Assembly: GCA_029891345.1 (NCBI GenBank) | Contig: CM057005.1 | Coordinates: forward strand, 67,217,760-67,281,759 | Length of the DNA stretch: 64,000 nucleotides | Direction of reading: 5' to 3' | Source of the DNA: Dryococelus australis | Lineage: Eukaryota > Arthropoda > Insecta > Phasmatodea > Phasmatidae | Part shown: piece after piece, positions 9,800 through 21,779 of the stretch | How the letters are laid out: the number at the start of each line of letters is the position of its first letter | How positions within the stretch are numbered: the first letter of the stretch is position 1 | Translations under genes and position numbers: made by a program | Notes under the pieces: model-generated | Told to the model about the DNA's origin: nothing | The model's input: only the letters and a program-made list of their open reading frames with translations | Database searches by the model: none

Positions 9800-11972
9800 A
9801 TTTATACACTGAAGGATTGCACGTGGGAGTGGAGATACTTCGTTTCACGTCCTCCTCTGGGACACCTTAGTGCATATGTTGGGGGTCAGCAGCTGGGGTT
9901 TTCCTTTTGTTGGAAAGCACTGGGCTGTTTTTCTTGTCCCCTGATGTGGAGCGCCAAGGGGTCGCTCAAGGTGTTGCGGGCTAAACAAACATGATCGCTG
10001 ACCAGTCAAAATCTCTGATTCTATGAGCCTCCTGCTTGTGTGGGTACAAACGCAGGTATCCTAGGGTCCAGCGGCTCCTGATTATAAAAATATCCGCCTC
10101 CCTGTTGCGTAGTGTACATAGGCCCGCTGTGTGTCACTAGAGCTGATAGTGAGCTCGCGCCTCCAGCTGCCTGGCTCGTCTTCACATTGTTATTTCCCTG
10201 CGATGGTTGCACAGCTATACCGCGGTCATTGTGGTCGGAGCTGTCCGGATTACCGCTGTGAGGTCTCTGTTCCTCGTGATCTGTTTTCTTTCGATTGTTG
10301 TCACGTTCATCGGTACAGTTTCCTCCAGACGGTTCACTGTCAGAATCGCTGTCGTGACGTCCTCTTCCTCTCCATTTATATCCCCGTCCATTCCGCCAGT
10401 TGTTGCGGTAGCCTTGACCACGAGTCTTACAAAAATTATTCCGCCAGCCTCCATGGCCTCCCTGCGAATAAAGCGCTGTCCGTACATTGCGTACATGCGG
10501 GTTATTGCCATACCTAGGGAGCGGTCTGCTGCCTGTAGCGGTGTGTTGGTATACTGCGGTCTTCGGTCGGGAGGGCTCTGCCTGTCTTGATCACTATTAT
10601 TCTGCATCCTCTGCAGGCGATAAATCTGGTCATAGGCTAGGAGGCCTTCTCTGAAGATGGACAAGTCCTCTGGATGCCTCCCCATCCAGTGAGACTCGTA
10701 ATGATAAGGGAGCTGCCTTAAAATCATTGTCACAATTTCTTCGTCTGACAAGGGCGGGTCTAAATACCTAGACTTATCGTACATTTCAGCTAGATGATTT
10801 TAATGCTTTTTGCCCTTGCCTGGGACAAATCTCCCACTATGCAATTGCGCCCTCAGATTACCCTGAATCTTTCTGCTCCAAAAATGATCTGTAAATTTTT
10901 CTTTAAATTCATTGTAGGTTCGAACTGTGGATTGATCCATCTCCCACCAATAATATGTAGTGTTCCTGAAACTTACGGAAAGGCAGTACAGCATGTCCGC
11001 GTCTGGTAGTCCAAACACACAGGCATATTCTTCAAACCTCAATAAAAAAATTGATTGGGTTATCTTCCTAGCGTCCTTCAAATCTTGGCACTTGTTCAAC
11101 CCACAGATTTGATGGGTGATGCATATATGTCCCAGCTGGGTTACTGGCCGTACAGGAGTGCGACTGTCGTTCCGCATTATTATTAGGTAAGGTTTGCAAT
11201 ACATCAGTAGCTACTGACAATCGTGGTGGTCCTACATTGGGCTCTCCCCTCAAGCTTAGGTCTCCTACAAAAACCATCACACTATCCACTGTGTTTCTTA
11301 GGTTAATCACATATGTTTCTACATGCCTTAGGTTATCTGCCAACTTATTTGTTTGCTCCTCAGACTGCTTTTCCGCACTGCTGCGGGCTCGCTCGATTTG
11401 AGAAAAACGGTGCTCCACATGCTGACCTAAAGAACGCAAATCCGCCTCCACTTCCACTTGTCCTCTAACTTGTTCCGTAATTTACGCCAGATCGGTATAC
11501 TTTACCACATTGTCAGATAGGCTGTCCATACGAGAAGAATTGAAGTTAATGGCCTCCTGCAGCCTGTTAGCCGCCCTGGAAACCTCTGCCTGTACCTCTG
11601 TTCTGATTTATTCCCCCCACGCAGTGTGAACATAAGCCAAATAATTTTGCAAATCAGCCTAAAATTCTGTCTTGAGTTTCTCCTGGCTATTTTCGATATG
11701 CTGAATAATGTCAGGTCTCCGATCCAATATGCTAGCTTTAATTTACTCAACCAGGCTATCTTTTTGTTCGGCCATGCTAGCCTGAAATTGTAGTAGTGTC
11801 CTCATATGGCCAGACTGGCTATCGGTATTATGTACAGCTGCACATACTGCTTGAAACTCCTCCGCACTATATATGAGCTCGTCTCATCATTCCTTTCGTG
11901 CCCGAACTCTGTTAACACACTTTATCCTGTCCCTTGCAGTGCAGTTGTATCTGATACGTTGCTGGTATCCAT
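9800..11972 (-). pseudogene. gag: LTR retrotransposon gag, broken
   Basis: Reading leftwards from an ATG at 11972, the translation gives an N-terminal region rich in Q, E and R with coiled-coil character (about 11100-11760), then the retrotransposon gag core with a WW motif and FKEKFTDHFWS (ORF at 10800-11204), a second capsid-like part starting near 10784 (RYLDPPLSDEEIV), and a basic RG-rich tail near 10215-10450 resembling an RNA-binding end. No CCHC zinc knuckle is seen. The gene is broken by frameshifts (near 11090 and 10450, and one between 11760 and 11920) and by stops at 11924, 11743, 11659, 11608, 11482 and 10800, all TAA or TAG. Gag packages the retrotransposon RNA. Pol is not found downstream. 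Confidence 0.8.
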
Positions 11973-12135
11973 TGTGGTAACTTTGTACTCGTTTTTTCCG
12001 ATAGTTAATGGGAGCAGTGTTGCGTAGGTTATACCCTGTTCTAGTAGACCTACTCATAAGCTGTGTGGTTTATCCTTTATTTTGAAAGCAAAGCACCTTT
12101 CAAACACAGCTACACTTTCCAGTATTCTCGCCGCG

Positions 12136-12149
12136 CGTTATTGACGCCA
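12136..12149 (-). other. Candidate primer-binding site
   Basis: On the minus strand, repeat R2 ends TTATTACA. One base later comes TGGCGTCAATAACG, which begins TGG as expected for the complement of a tRNA 3' end, and the gag leader follows. The priming tRNA was not identified. Confidence 0.4.
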
Positions 12150-12150
12150 C

Positions 12151-13125
12151 TGTAATAATAACTGCGTGGGGGAAAACATGGAGGGTGAGAGATATAGTTT
12201 ACGTAGCTCCACGTATGCGTATTTTCCCATGTAAGAAAACGGGCGAATCCTGATATGGTTTTCTAGTCAAATGTAATGTATACAGGCAGAACTGCATAAT
12301 TAAAGTGCAACGACCTGGAATAAATCCATAGCAATAAAATCAACATCAAACATTAGTTAACTGGCATTTATTTTGCATACCGCATACCATCGTCAAAGTT
12401 ACTGGTATTCCACACAACAGAATTTCAATTACCTGGATAGCCCTGCTCACAATCAGGTTCTGTGGAGCCCCCTGCATAGCTATACAACACTACAAGACAC
12501 ACCGGAAGACATAGGAACCAACTATGTATTTATTTAAAGCAATGAAAGGCTTCCAATTTTTAAGTAATAATTTAATGTGGAAAAATATCTTAGAAATAAA
12601 TTGCTTGAAAAGTTTCATTCCTGGGTAGTGATAAAAATGCAAGGGATATGCACGCAGCAGCTGGACTAGGTCTATAAAGATATCTCTCATTATGCCTGCT
12701 ACAAATACCAAATACAGTATTTGAAAGGAAGAAAAAATATTATCTAAGACATCTTAAATGTTGCACACACTTAAAGTTTTGCAGAGTAGATTTAATTCAG
12801 TTCAAAATAAATGTCGCTAATGTTCTCACACTTGGCCGTTACAATAAATTACGTGCCTGTATAATAAAATGTTCCTGGTTAGCACAGTTATGTTGGTAGA
12901 GCAATCAGATACTTTTTAAATCTCAGGCACTTTGTGACCACTGAAAAGTGTCGGGAAATGGTGCTGCTTACTTTGAAGTTTCTTAAACACACTCACGTAC
13001 GTGTAACGGTCACTGTACATTAAGGTGGGATCATACCTTATATAAATGTAGATTCTCACACTTATTTTACGTGTAGACCTGTTCTGACGGCAGTACCGTG
13101 TACCATTGGCTTATCACTCAAATGT
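12151..13125 (-). repeat. Repeat R copy 2, probable truncated 5' LTR of the gag element
   Basis: It matches the first two thirds of R1 (4235-5684) and R3 (23722-25219) and diverges at about 13125. Its position directly upstream of a primer-binding-site candidate and gag on the minus strand is the best evidence that family R is an LTR. Confidence 0.55.
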
Positions 13126-14819
13126 AACGTAAGATTAAAATAAACATACCTGGTAGGTCTTACGTTTTAAAAACAAAATGTCACAATTTTTAATCCAGTT
13201 AGGTGATACACAGTTGTGCAAACTGCATACTACTAAAATTATACCGACATGACGACGAGATACGTCTTTTAATCGGGCAGGAGAAAAAATCTCCTTCGAA
13301 AGTCCACTGAAAACGAATTTCTGATTAAGCTAGTTGTGAATAACCGTCCCATCTCCCGTCGCATAAGTAGTTAAATTCTTATTGTAATAGAAAGTAAGAT
13401 ACTGCGAAATTTCCCAGAGAACTACTTAAATACAAGTCGCATTTCGCGACAGTTACCTTTGGCAAAGTATGGGAGGGCCATATAATTTTTTCACTTATAT
13501 CGCCTTTATATTATTACTCTTTTAGAAACACAATGTAATCCTAAATTAGAATAATACTTAAAGTTGACTTAAATTTTGAATTTCGCACATCTACATAACG
13601 TAACTATTACAACGCATACTTAGCACTGAAGTGACACAACTTTTCTTGCGTATACTTTTACTTTGTGTTCTAACTCTCGAGAACACTATTCTGTCGGCAT
13701 GTGTGTCGATAAGTTATGTTATCGGTTTTACTTCAACTTTGTAATGCCGTATTCATATTCCGACGCTGCGAAAAAGTGGAGTGAAAAAAAAAATGTCTAC
13801 CCGTCTTAACAGGGCAACCACAAAGCTGCCGCCAGATATCTCGCTTAGATGATTATTTTCATGAAATAAAATGTCTTGGTTGAGACAGTCTGTGCCTGTT
13901 GTCGGCTTCCCCTGATCCTACCTTCGAGGCCATTTACTGTAAGTCAAACTATTTCACTACCCGATATTTCCAGGGATTCCATTGGTGGATAATTTTATTA
14001 ACGTCAACTGACCATCGCCGGTAGCCGCATTTGGGAACCGCTGAGTGGTGCTCTGTGTGAGGCTAAAATTATTACCGTAAAATGTCTGGAATTCACGAGG
14101 TAAGCCTCGTGTAACTGCAGTAAACGTTGGCGAGTTATCCAAGACATCTGTTCTTTAATGATATTTAAATACTTTCATTGGACAGTGATAGTACATGTAA
14201 TACAGCTCATCGAAGTTCGGTAAAAAAAAACAATGCATGATTAATCGTAAAAATTTGATTAATTTTACCATTTATTGAGTCCAGCTGTATTTTAAATAAC
14301 TATCGGAAATAAATTTTTTTAGCCAAATTCATAAATCAATCGTTTTTTAATATAACGAATATCACTGCAGTGTCTTGTCATTCAGCTTGCTGACAAGTAG
14401 AAATGTGTGTTGGTTAATGTTAACTGTTTCCTTAAGACTGACAAACAACGATGAACCGTCAACACTCCCGGTGCTGTTAAGTAGTAACGGAAAGTGGGTC
14501 CAACCCTGTTACTTGTTTGTGACTACAGTCGACAAGTGATCGTTATTGCTAGCTGAGGTATCCCGCTGTTGCTTTTCCCTCGTTTCATGTCAAAGTCTTG
14601 TGTCTGTCAAAGCGAGTGTCTTCGACGAGAAGTTTTGAGATAACTATTTCGTCCACTCCCTTACTAAAGTGGCGTACATGCACATGCGCAAGAAAACTGA
14701 CACCTGACATCTTAATACGCGCGTATGACGGCTCGGTAAGCATGGATCAAGGGATCACTTTTAATTCGGAAGTTGGCAGTATTTAAGGGCGGTATTACAG
14801 GTAGCTTACCTGTTATGTC
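13126..14819. other. AT-rich stretch, nothing recognised
   Basis: No open frame here resembles a known protein, and no inverted-repeat element or SINE was recognised. A small hairpin (ACAGGTAGCTTACCTGT) lies at about 14797-14813, just before element F1. Confidence 0.35.
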
Positions 14820-15366
14820 GGAGTCGCGTAGCCCCGACAAGCACGTCACGACAGCCCCGACACGACACTTAAAACTAAACCGTCAATGAAATACAAGATA
14901 GATCTGACGTAAGCCCCACAAAATATGTCGTCCGACTAGCGATTTTGGAATAGAAATTATTTCTCTTTTCGTCGTGTCTTGCGGCACGACACACAAGTGT
15001 ACAAAATTGCAAAATGAAAATGTATGACAAGCTTTCCGTACAATCGCAAATGCGCAGCTTAAAAGGGGGGGAAAAAAAATGTTGAAAATTACTGTATGTA
15101 ACTCTTAAAAATAATAATTTTACCGTCACCTTCATATGCATTAGCGATAGTCATAATCATATATTCCAAATTTCCCAACTACCCACCGCCTTTGAAACTA
15201 GCGTAGTCAATCAGCGCCTTCTAAATTGTTCCGAAAAATTCTAATCTTCGTGTCGGGTCAGTAAACTGTCGGGCTGTAAATTCGAGTAGTCACATTGAAA
15301 ATATAAATGTATCGTGGTTGCGGAATTTGTCGTGTCGTGCTGTGTTCGTCGGGGCTATGCGACTCC
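14820..15366 (+). mobile_element. Family F MITE, copy 1
   Basis: A 547 bp element with terminal inverted repeats: GGAGTCGCGTAGCCCCGACA at the left and its near complement (GTCGGGGCTATGCGACTCC) at the right. Copy 2 at 20438-20971 is the same element in the opposite orientation. No coding capacity. The superfamily is not certain. Confidence 0.85.
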
Positions 15367-15394
15367 TGTTTTCACCCGGTGCCCATACCTGGAA

Positions 15395-15595
15395 ATATTT
15401 TTTTACAGTCTTTATACATAGCTGAACGTCTGTCGACAGTGGAGCCATTAGAGGTGGTAGAAAGGCTTGACAAATTAGTAGCAGGAAGGGAAATGTCCAG
15501 CTAACCGGTATTCACCAAGGAAATCTATGGCGAATCCGGGAATCAAACCCAGCCCGCAAGTCCAGTATGTTACACCCGCGGGGCACTTCTCTCGG
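15395..15595 (-). repeat. tRNA-derived SINE fragment
   Basis: The minus strand has a tRNA-like head with a B box (GGGTTTGATTCCCGG at about 15536-15552) and a non-tRNA body extending to about 15395. It looks like a SINE rather than a functional tRNA gene, because no cloverleaf can be closed. Confidence 0.5.
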
Positions 15596-16113
15596 AACGT
15601 GAGAACATAAGTGTTATAGATACCTCAATTAATGTACTAATAACTTATTGTATACAAAGGTGGCGCAATTTATATGCCGAAAAATACGCACCGGGCTTAG
15701 TAAGTTGTTACCTTCTGTTCAAGTACAAAATTCTACTCTAATAGGATAAGGCAAGCTAGCAATTAAAAGTTTGAACAATTCATAAAATCAGTCTTTAGTC
15801 TTTAATAAGTAATCCCTTTTTTTTTTTGTATTTTTTATTTCTCATTCCCACGCTTTTTTTTTATGTCAAATAGGGAGAATTACTTGCCTGTACGATCAAC
15901 ATTTTTCTCACAAGCGAACTGTTTACGGTTAAAAAAGGTCTTCTAAGATATGTTTGAAAGCATTCAGAGGAATAAGTGGGGAGTTCTTACTTAACAAGGA
16001 ACTCATTAATAGGCCTACACACATACGTTATATACACACATTCGTAATCAGTTTTCATATAAGAATAAAATCACATATTTCACACTAGTTCAAAATACAT
16101 TCTTACTATTTCT

Positions 16114-16144
<31 letters not shown>

Positions 16145-16344
16145 CACAATCAAATTGCGATACTTTAACATATCTTAAGTGAATGTGTGCGAAACTCTTA
16201 TACGACCCTTCCATAAACGTAGCAACAAAGTTTCCAGAAATAAAAGTACAGTGTAGCCACGTGCTCTTACAACGCGCAACGTGCTAGTTCAGTGGTTTGC
16301 GCGTAGAGGCGATTAAGTACTTAACGAGCGAGCCAGCGTGGCCC
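15596..16344. other. No gene seen; long T run
   Basis: AT-rich, with a T run at 16119-16144 that could be the poly(A) tail of a minus-strand retroposed sequence. Nothing else recognised. Confidence 0.35.
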
Positions 16345-17397
16345 TTAGGCCGGGTTTATAAACCACGCAGGAACAAAGGCACGCAAAGACGCGAACAGTC
16401 AAACGTACGTATTTAAATGTAACAGTTTATATACTACGCAAGGACGCAACGCAAGAGTTGGTCAACTTTCAACTTCTTGCGTTTTTGCTCGCGTTCTGCG
16501 CCTTCTAAAATAGCCGTGATTTATTGCAAAATCGGTTTACATTCGTATTTGCTCGCAGAATGAATTTGTGCCTACAGTTATGCGTTGAATAAAAAATAAA
16601 CAACATAAATACGTATTACGATATTCAAGTATCGCCATATTGCTGAGAAAATTTAATAACGTTCTTTGAAATTCGTTATTCTGGCATTTAAAAACTGTAT
16701 ACCAGTAACTTCTAAATTTAAAATATAAAAAAAAACACATCTATACTAAACAAATACATTTGGAAAAAAAAATCACGTTCATTAAAAAGCATTATGAAAA
16801 TTAATTGTTTGTACTTGTTTGCTATTATCATTTTGCAATGTTGGCGACGTCTTGCGTCGTGCGATGTTTAAGACGCGTTCTACCATGACACGCACGCGGA
16901 TACGGATCACGGAAGCGGAACACACTCCGTTTCAATCTACAATGACGCGGACGCGGACAACGCACGGATACACGTACGAAAGCTCGGCAAATCCCAACTT
17001 TTCCGTGTCCGTGAATCCGAGTAGCGAATAGGAATCTAGTATTTGCTTTGTTGATATTAGTTTTGTGGCCATCGTGGTATACACGGCAACAAGTGCTTCG
17101 ATTTGACGTGGCGATTATCATTTTAGTATTAATAAATACGTGTACATGGTTCGGCGGTAGTATTTACGCATTTTTAAACACTGTAAAAATATACAAAATT
17201 AGATGTGTGTGTGTGCCTATTATGAAACCTGTATTAGTAATTTGCAACAGCGGAGTATTTTTGATTTCGTATGTTGCAAGAATGAACGTTTCTTCGTATT
17301 GTACAATGATTAAAATTCATCCCGATTCATCGGCTTGTTCCGCTTGCGTTTCCAAGTCCGTTTTCTTACGTATCCGTGCACTGTAGAACGGCCCTAT
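16345..17397. mobile_element. Possible inverted-repeat element N
   Basis: The left edge (TTAGGCCGGGTTTATAAACC) and the complement of the right edge (CATAGGGCCGTTCTACAGTG) are loosely similar. The interior has repeated ACGCGGA/ACGGATACG motifs (about 16870-16980 and 17365-17385). The inverted repeat is degraded, so this call is tentative. Confidence 0.3.
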
Positions 17398-17474
17398 GAA
17401 CAATCGTAAATTTTCTTACGTTAGTCGCGTAGTTTATAGACCCAGCCTTGCCGCTACTTTTGCGATGCAGCCAT

Positions 17475-17897
17475 GGTTGCCAGATTGGCGATTTGTCACC
17501 GATTGGGCTACTTCAAGGCAAAATTTGAGACCAAAATTACGAAAATGCGACAATCGCAATTTGGACGATTTTTTGTTTAGGGAATTTGCGATAGTTGGGC
17601 TACTTGGAATTATTTGCTTAGTGTTGGTATATTTTTTGATTGTGAACAAGATAATTAATTATCATAAGAAGGATCAGTTTTTTTAAATGACAACCACTGT
17701 GGATATAATTATTTGAAGAGAGTCTCTTGTTAATACTCCTGTTACTCGCTGTGGACAGTGAATAGGCGAATTTAATATTACGCGATTGTTCATGCATTTG
17801 ACGTTTTTCTTTTTTAATTTTGTGTAGGCCTATATAATTTTTTAACTTTAAAACAATTCATTTCACACACACACACACAAAATATTACATGAAAAAT

Positions 17898-17954
<57 letters not shown>

Positions 17955-18025
17955 CAAATTGGGCAACATTTTGGCGACAAAAGATTGGCCACTTAGACGT
18001 ATTCAACAAAACCAATCTGGCAACC
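17475..18025. mobile_element. Inverted-repeat element O, with an internal AT microsatellite
   Basis: GGTTGCCAGATTGG at 17475 is the exact complement of CCAATCTGGCAACC ending at 18025, and imperfect similarity continues inwards. An (AT)n tract of about 50 bp sits at 17900-17951. No coding sequence. Confidence 0.6.
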
Positions 18026-18059
18026 CTGGCCTCAGCACGCGGGGGATAGATAGCTGCAT

Positions 18060-18425
18060 GCATAGACTAAAGATGAGGTTGACCGCTTATTCGTTTTCTA
18101 CACATGTACCCAACATTGACCTACCCCAAAGGAACACAACTGTCGAAGTCACATGGTCAACAGTGACGAACGTGTTTGTTTATATTTTAATTTTTTAATG
18201 TCTAGCATGGTTGCCTACGTTAATAAAGTATTTTTACCAGTTTGATTGTAATCAAAAAGCGTTACAAATTGATTACACGAAGTATAAAAAGATCTCAAAA
18301 GCTCTTGTTTACTAAACAGTGTTCTAACCTCAACGCAATCCGCGCCATCTTCGCTAGACGTGATGGCAGAAAAGCAGTTCAATGTTGGGGCACGGAGATC
18401 GGTGTATCTCAGCTTTAGTCTATGG
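18060..18425. mobile_element. Family G MITE, copy 1
   Basis: It starts GCATAGACTAAAGATGAG and ends with the near complement (CTTTAGTCTATGG at 18411-18423). Related copies end at 19353 and lie at 51445-51785. The block around 'gtcacatggtcaacagtgac' (18150-18172) is complementary to 19246-19266, so copies 1 and 2 face each other. Confidence 0.65.
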
Positions 18426-19039
18426 CTGCATGCAGGCGTGGCAGGCGGCGATAGGCGTCACAGAGGTGAAGAATACGTGAGGAGCTGCAGGTGATGAGAG
18501 GATCAGGTGCGTGGAGGTGGTCACGTCTGGTTTTCCTGCAGCGCGTTGTGTCAGAAATACAACCGGCGTACGTGACCACAACCAGCTACCCCGCCGACGA
18601 CCTTCACACTCGATAGCAAGTCAGCGAATATTCCATAAACTGAAGGAACGACACTTACACTATACAACACCTACACAAACAGCATTACACTGACAACAAC
18701 ACAACACCGACACAAACACACGACGGACACCTCACAAAACAACAACAGTCGGTCCATCTGTCTCCGGAGAGGATGGCGTGGTGAGGGTTCAAGGGTGGCG
18801 GCAGAGGAATTTTAACTTTTGACATTTTAAAATATTAACGTAACTTTTTCTTTTTAAACTTTAACAAAATAATTTCTAGCCTCTGTTTTAAAACGTAACT
18901 TGTTTTTAAATGTTATAACGCGACTAATTTTATGTCTCGACTGTTTTATAAATTTATTTAAATTCAAGTAACTGACGCCAGTTATGGCCATCGGCTGGGT
19001 ACTGGTACCATTTTAATATGTTCTGTTCTGTTTTGTTCT
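18426..19039. other. Unassigned sequence between two family G copies
   Basis: Mixed composition with A/C-rich stretches at 18655-18750 and a short TTCTG repeat just before 19046. No recognised gene. Confidence 0.35.
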
Positions 19040-19353
19040 GTTCTGATCTCGCTGACTGCGCACAACCAATCTCCATGCCGCAAATTTGATGTTGGAACAC
19101 TGTTCACTAAACAACTGATTTGAGATGTTTATACTACCTCTAACCAATTTATAACACTGTTTGATTACATTCTAATGGGTAAAAGTATTTTATTAATACA
19201 GTCGTTCCTGTCATTTAAAAATTTAGATATAAACAAAAAATCTTCGTCACTGTTGACCATGTGACTTTGACAGTTGTGTTCCTTTGACCTACCCCAATGT
19301 TGGGTACATGCGCACGAGACGAATAAGCGGTCTATCTCACCTTTAGTCTATGG
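19040..19353. mobile_element. Family G MITE, copy 2
   Basis: It begins with GATCTCGCTGACTGCGCAC and ends CTTTAGTCTATGG. The whole is homologous to 51445-51785 and, in its last 110 bp, to the complement of 18061-18175. Confidence 0.65.
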
Positions 19354-19372
19354 AATATCCCTCTCTATAGCC

Positions 19373-19665
19373 CATTCACAGTTTCTTCAAATTTTTAAAA
19401 AATCGAAGCATTAAAAATCACCTCATATGACGTGCTTATTACTTCCGAAATATGCTACGTATCACAAGCGTTTTAAACTTGTGTTCATAAAAGTAGATTA
19501 CTTTTGGTTAAATTGCAATTTTAATTATATTTTACTTGTAAGTTATAATATTGCATTTGAAATAAAGAAGATGGTAAAATTTGTGTGTTGGTAACACCTA
19601 GTTATAAATAGTTATCATGCAAAATATTATTACAGTGAGTGCGCACAAATATGTAGCGTTTTCCC
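19373..19665 (+). mobile_element. Family B short element (copy B2)
   Basis: It carries the 'tttcttcaaa...aaaatcacctcat' start and the 'gttggtaacacctagttataa' end shared with the other family B copies. Non-coding. Confidence 0.5.
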
Positions 19666-19689
19666 TAGTATTAAAATAATTAACTGCAA

Positions 19690-19950
19690 CAAACGCGGAG
19701 AAAATCATTTACGGTTCAGTTATGTTCAATGCTTGGTAATTTTTTAATGTGCATCTTTGCAATAATGTTGTCTACACTTTTGTGTATCAAATAAACTTTT
19801 GATTAGTTTTTGTTACGTTTTCTGTACTGTGTTTATGCAACTCTGATACTTATTTAATATAATAGTTCTTAAATCTTAATTATGCGTAACTTTTGAACAC
19901 TAGCGTAACTTTTTTTATTTATGGTGGATTTGAGTATTTCGCCCTCACGT
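19690..19950 (+). repeat. Tc1-family 3' end fragment
   Basis: 19700-19870 matches 2240-2400, including AATAAACTTTTGATTAG. 19868-19950 matches 3420-3475. No coding part remains. Confidence 0.6.
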
Positions 19951-20057
19951 GATCATTGCTAATAAGCAATTTATTCGTAGTAAAAATTATTTCGCATTTC
20001 ATAGAAAAAGACAGTCCCCCCCCCCTTTTTTTTGCCCCCTCTTGCCAACGCCCACGA

Positions 20058-20433
20058 AGATCTACGTTTATGAACGTTGTGTATTCTTCCGCCATATGTA
20101 AAATTATAACATTGCAATGGAACTGATCACTTTATTCATACGTCGGTCAAGTGAAACTGTGGAATTATTTTAAAAATCAACATTTTAGAGATGTGCTAAT
20201 GATTACACTTAGATGCGTAAAAAACAGAAAGTGAAAGCAACCATTTCAATTTTCTCAAATGTTTACCCAACGCTTTTAATTCAAACGTTGATACATAGAA
20301 CTACTTTCCCTCCATCGTTACCAACTTCATTGGACGCATGCCACTCAGTGCACTAGTTAACATATGCAGGTAGGAGCAGTGATATTTTTTTCAAAGGTTG
20401 ATTTTAAAGGTGCTCTCTTTTTCGTGAATATCC
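20058..20433 (+). mobile_element. Family A MITE, long form, 5'-truncated (A2)
   Basis: Shares the interior ('cgttgtgtattcttccgcca', 'aactactttccctccatcgt') and the right end of family A. The left terminal repeat is missing. Confidence 0.75.
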
Positions 20434-20437
20434 TTAT

Positions 20438-20971
20438 GCGGAAGTCACATAGTCCCGACAAACACAGCGCGACGCGACAAAAACCGCGACAACACAGTAT
20501 TTATATTTTCAATGTGACTTCTGGAATTTACAGCCCGACAGTTTACTGACGCAACACGAATAGTAGAATTTTTCGGAGCCATTTAGAAAGCGCTGATTAA
20601 CTACACTAGTTTCAAAGGCGGTGGCCAGACGGGGAATTCGGAATACATGATGGTGACAAAGTGTTGTCACTAATGCATACAAAGGTGAAATTATACATTT
20701 TAAGAGATATACAGTAATCTTAAAAGTTTTTTTTTTCTTTTAAGCTGAGTATTTGCCATTGTAGGGAAAGCTTGCCATACAACTTAATTTTGCAAGTTTG
20801 TACACTCTATGCGTCGTGCCGTACGACACGACGAAAATAGAAAAAATTTCTAATCCACGACTGTTGGTCGGAAGACAGAATTGTCGAGATTACGTCAGAT
20901 CTATCTTGTATTTCATTGGCTGTTTAAATTTTTTAAGTTTCGTGTCATGCTTGTCGGGGCTATGCGATTCC
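20438..20971 (-). mobile_element. Family F MITE, copy 2
   Basis: The reverse complement of the family F copy at 14820-15366, including both terminal repeats and the internal 'gaaatacaagatagatctga' block. Confidence 0.8.
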
Positions 20972-20984
20972 GGTTTTAAGCAAA

Positions 20985-21120
20985 TTTGCAAGCGCTGATT
21001 GGTGAACAACATTCCACCATGTTACTGGCCAGTGACTTGAAGTCAGTTTGCTGGGTTGTGTTGCTAGAGTTCACTTCTGTATCTCTGTACACTCAGCTAC
21101 TCTGTGATGCCACGTTAAGT
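20985..21120 (+). repeat. Family D block, copy 1
   Basis: Homologous to 30730-30965 and 53062-53222. Shared features are GATTGG (an inverted CCAAT) at the start, then 'ttgctggcg/ttactggcc' repeats and a 'ttggagttc'-like end. This copy is the most diverged. Confidence 0.4.
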
Positions 21121-21414
21121 TAAGGGAGTAGAAGATGGCGTATCCAGATAACAATATAAGGCCCAAGTTATATAAAGGAGTGTGTGAGAGTGAGAGAGTG
21201 TGTGAGAGAGTGAGTGAGTGTGTGTGTGTGTGTGAGAGAGAGTTACGGTGGCTTTTAACATCGGAGTTATAATTACGTTTTTATTCCAAAATGAAAAGAG
21301 ATGATTCCATAGTTTAAAAATAAAGATTGGAATCAAATTTTTTACACGTACCAAACAGCCTATGAAGAATGTATTTGAAGTATCGGTAATTTTTTGCTTT
21401 TGCTGACGCGATAA
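21121..21414. repeat. GT/GA microsatellite and flank
   Basis: 21180-21242 is a mixed (GT)n/(GA)n tract. 21243-21414 is otherwise unassigned. Confidence 0.5.
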
Positions 21415-21666
21415 CTGGGTATCAATCATTCAATTAAGTACATGCGAACCACCATAAAATATCTGACATCGAATCCCACAGACATCATTCCTTGGAATGA
21501 ACTTCGAAAACTGTTTAACCACTTGGCATCTAAAGGACTTCACAATCTATCAAGTCAAACCATTCAAGTGCAGGGAAAATTATATAACCTTCTGCAATTC
21601 CAGTGTCCACACGATAAGGCATTGTCACTGCTAGGTGAAGTTGCTTATCAGGAGTCCACGCTGTGA
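21415..21666 (+). CDS. Possible terminal exon of an unrecognised gene
   Basis: Open from a stop at 21412-21414 to TGA at 21664-21666, with an ATG at 21442. The peptide reads like real protein, with balanced composition and alternating hydrophobic and charged residues (for example NELRKLFNHLASKGLHNLSS, then GKLYNLLQFQ, ending GEVAYQESTL), unlike the low-complexity frames around it. An AG at 21437-21438 could serve as a splice acceptor, but the pyrimidine tract is weak. No family was recognised. The satellite tract starts shortly after the stop. Confidence 0.3.
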   Translation: MGINHSIKYMRTTIKYLTSNPTDIIPWNELRKLFNHLASKGLHNLSSQTIQVQGKLYNLLQFQCPHDKALSLLGEVAYQESTL

Positions 21667-21779
21667 AAAAAATGTGTAGTTTTACACGAATGTACGTGGC
21701 AGCACAGTCTCCACACGTGTTCGTGTGTGTTTACATGTACATGTGTACGTGTACGTTTACTGTGTGTCCCACGTATATT

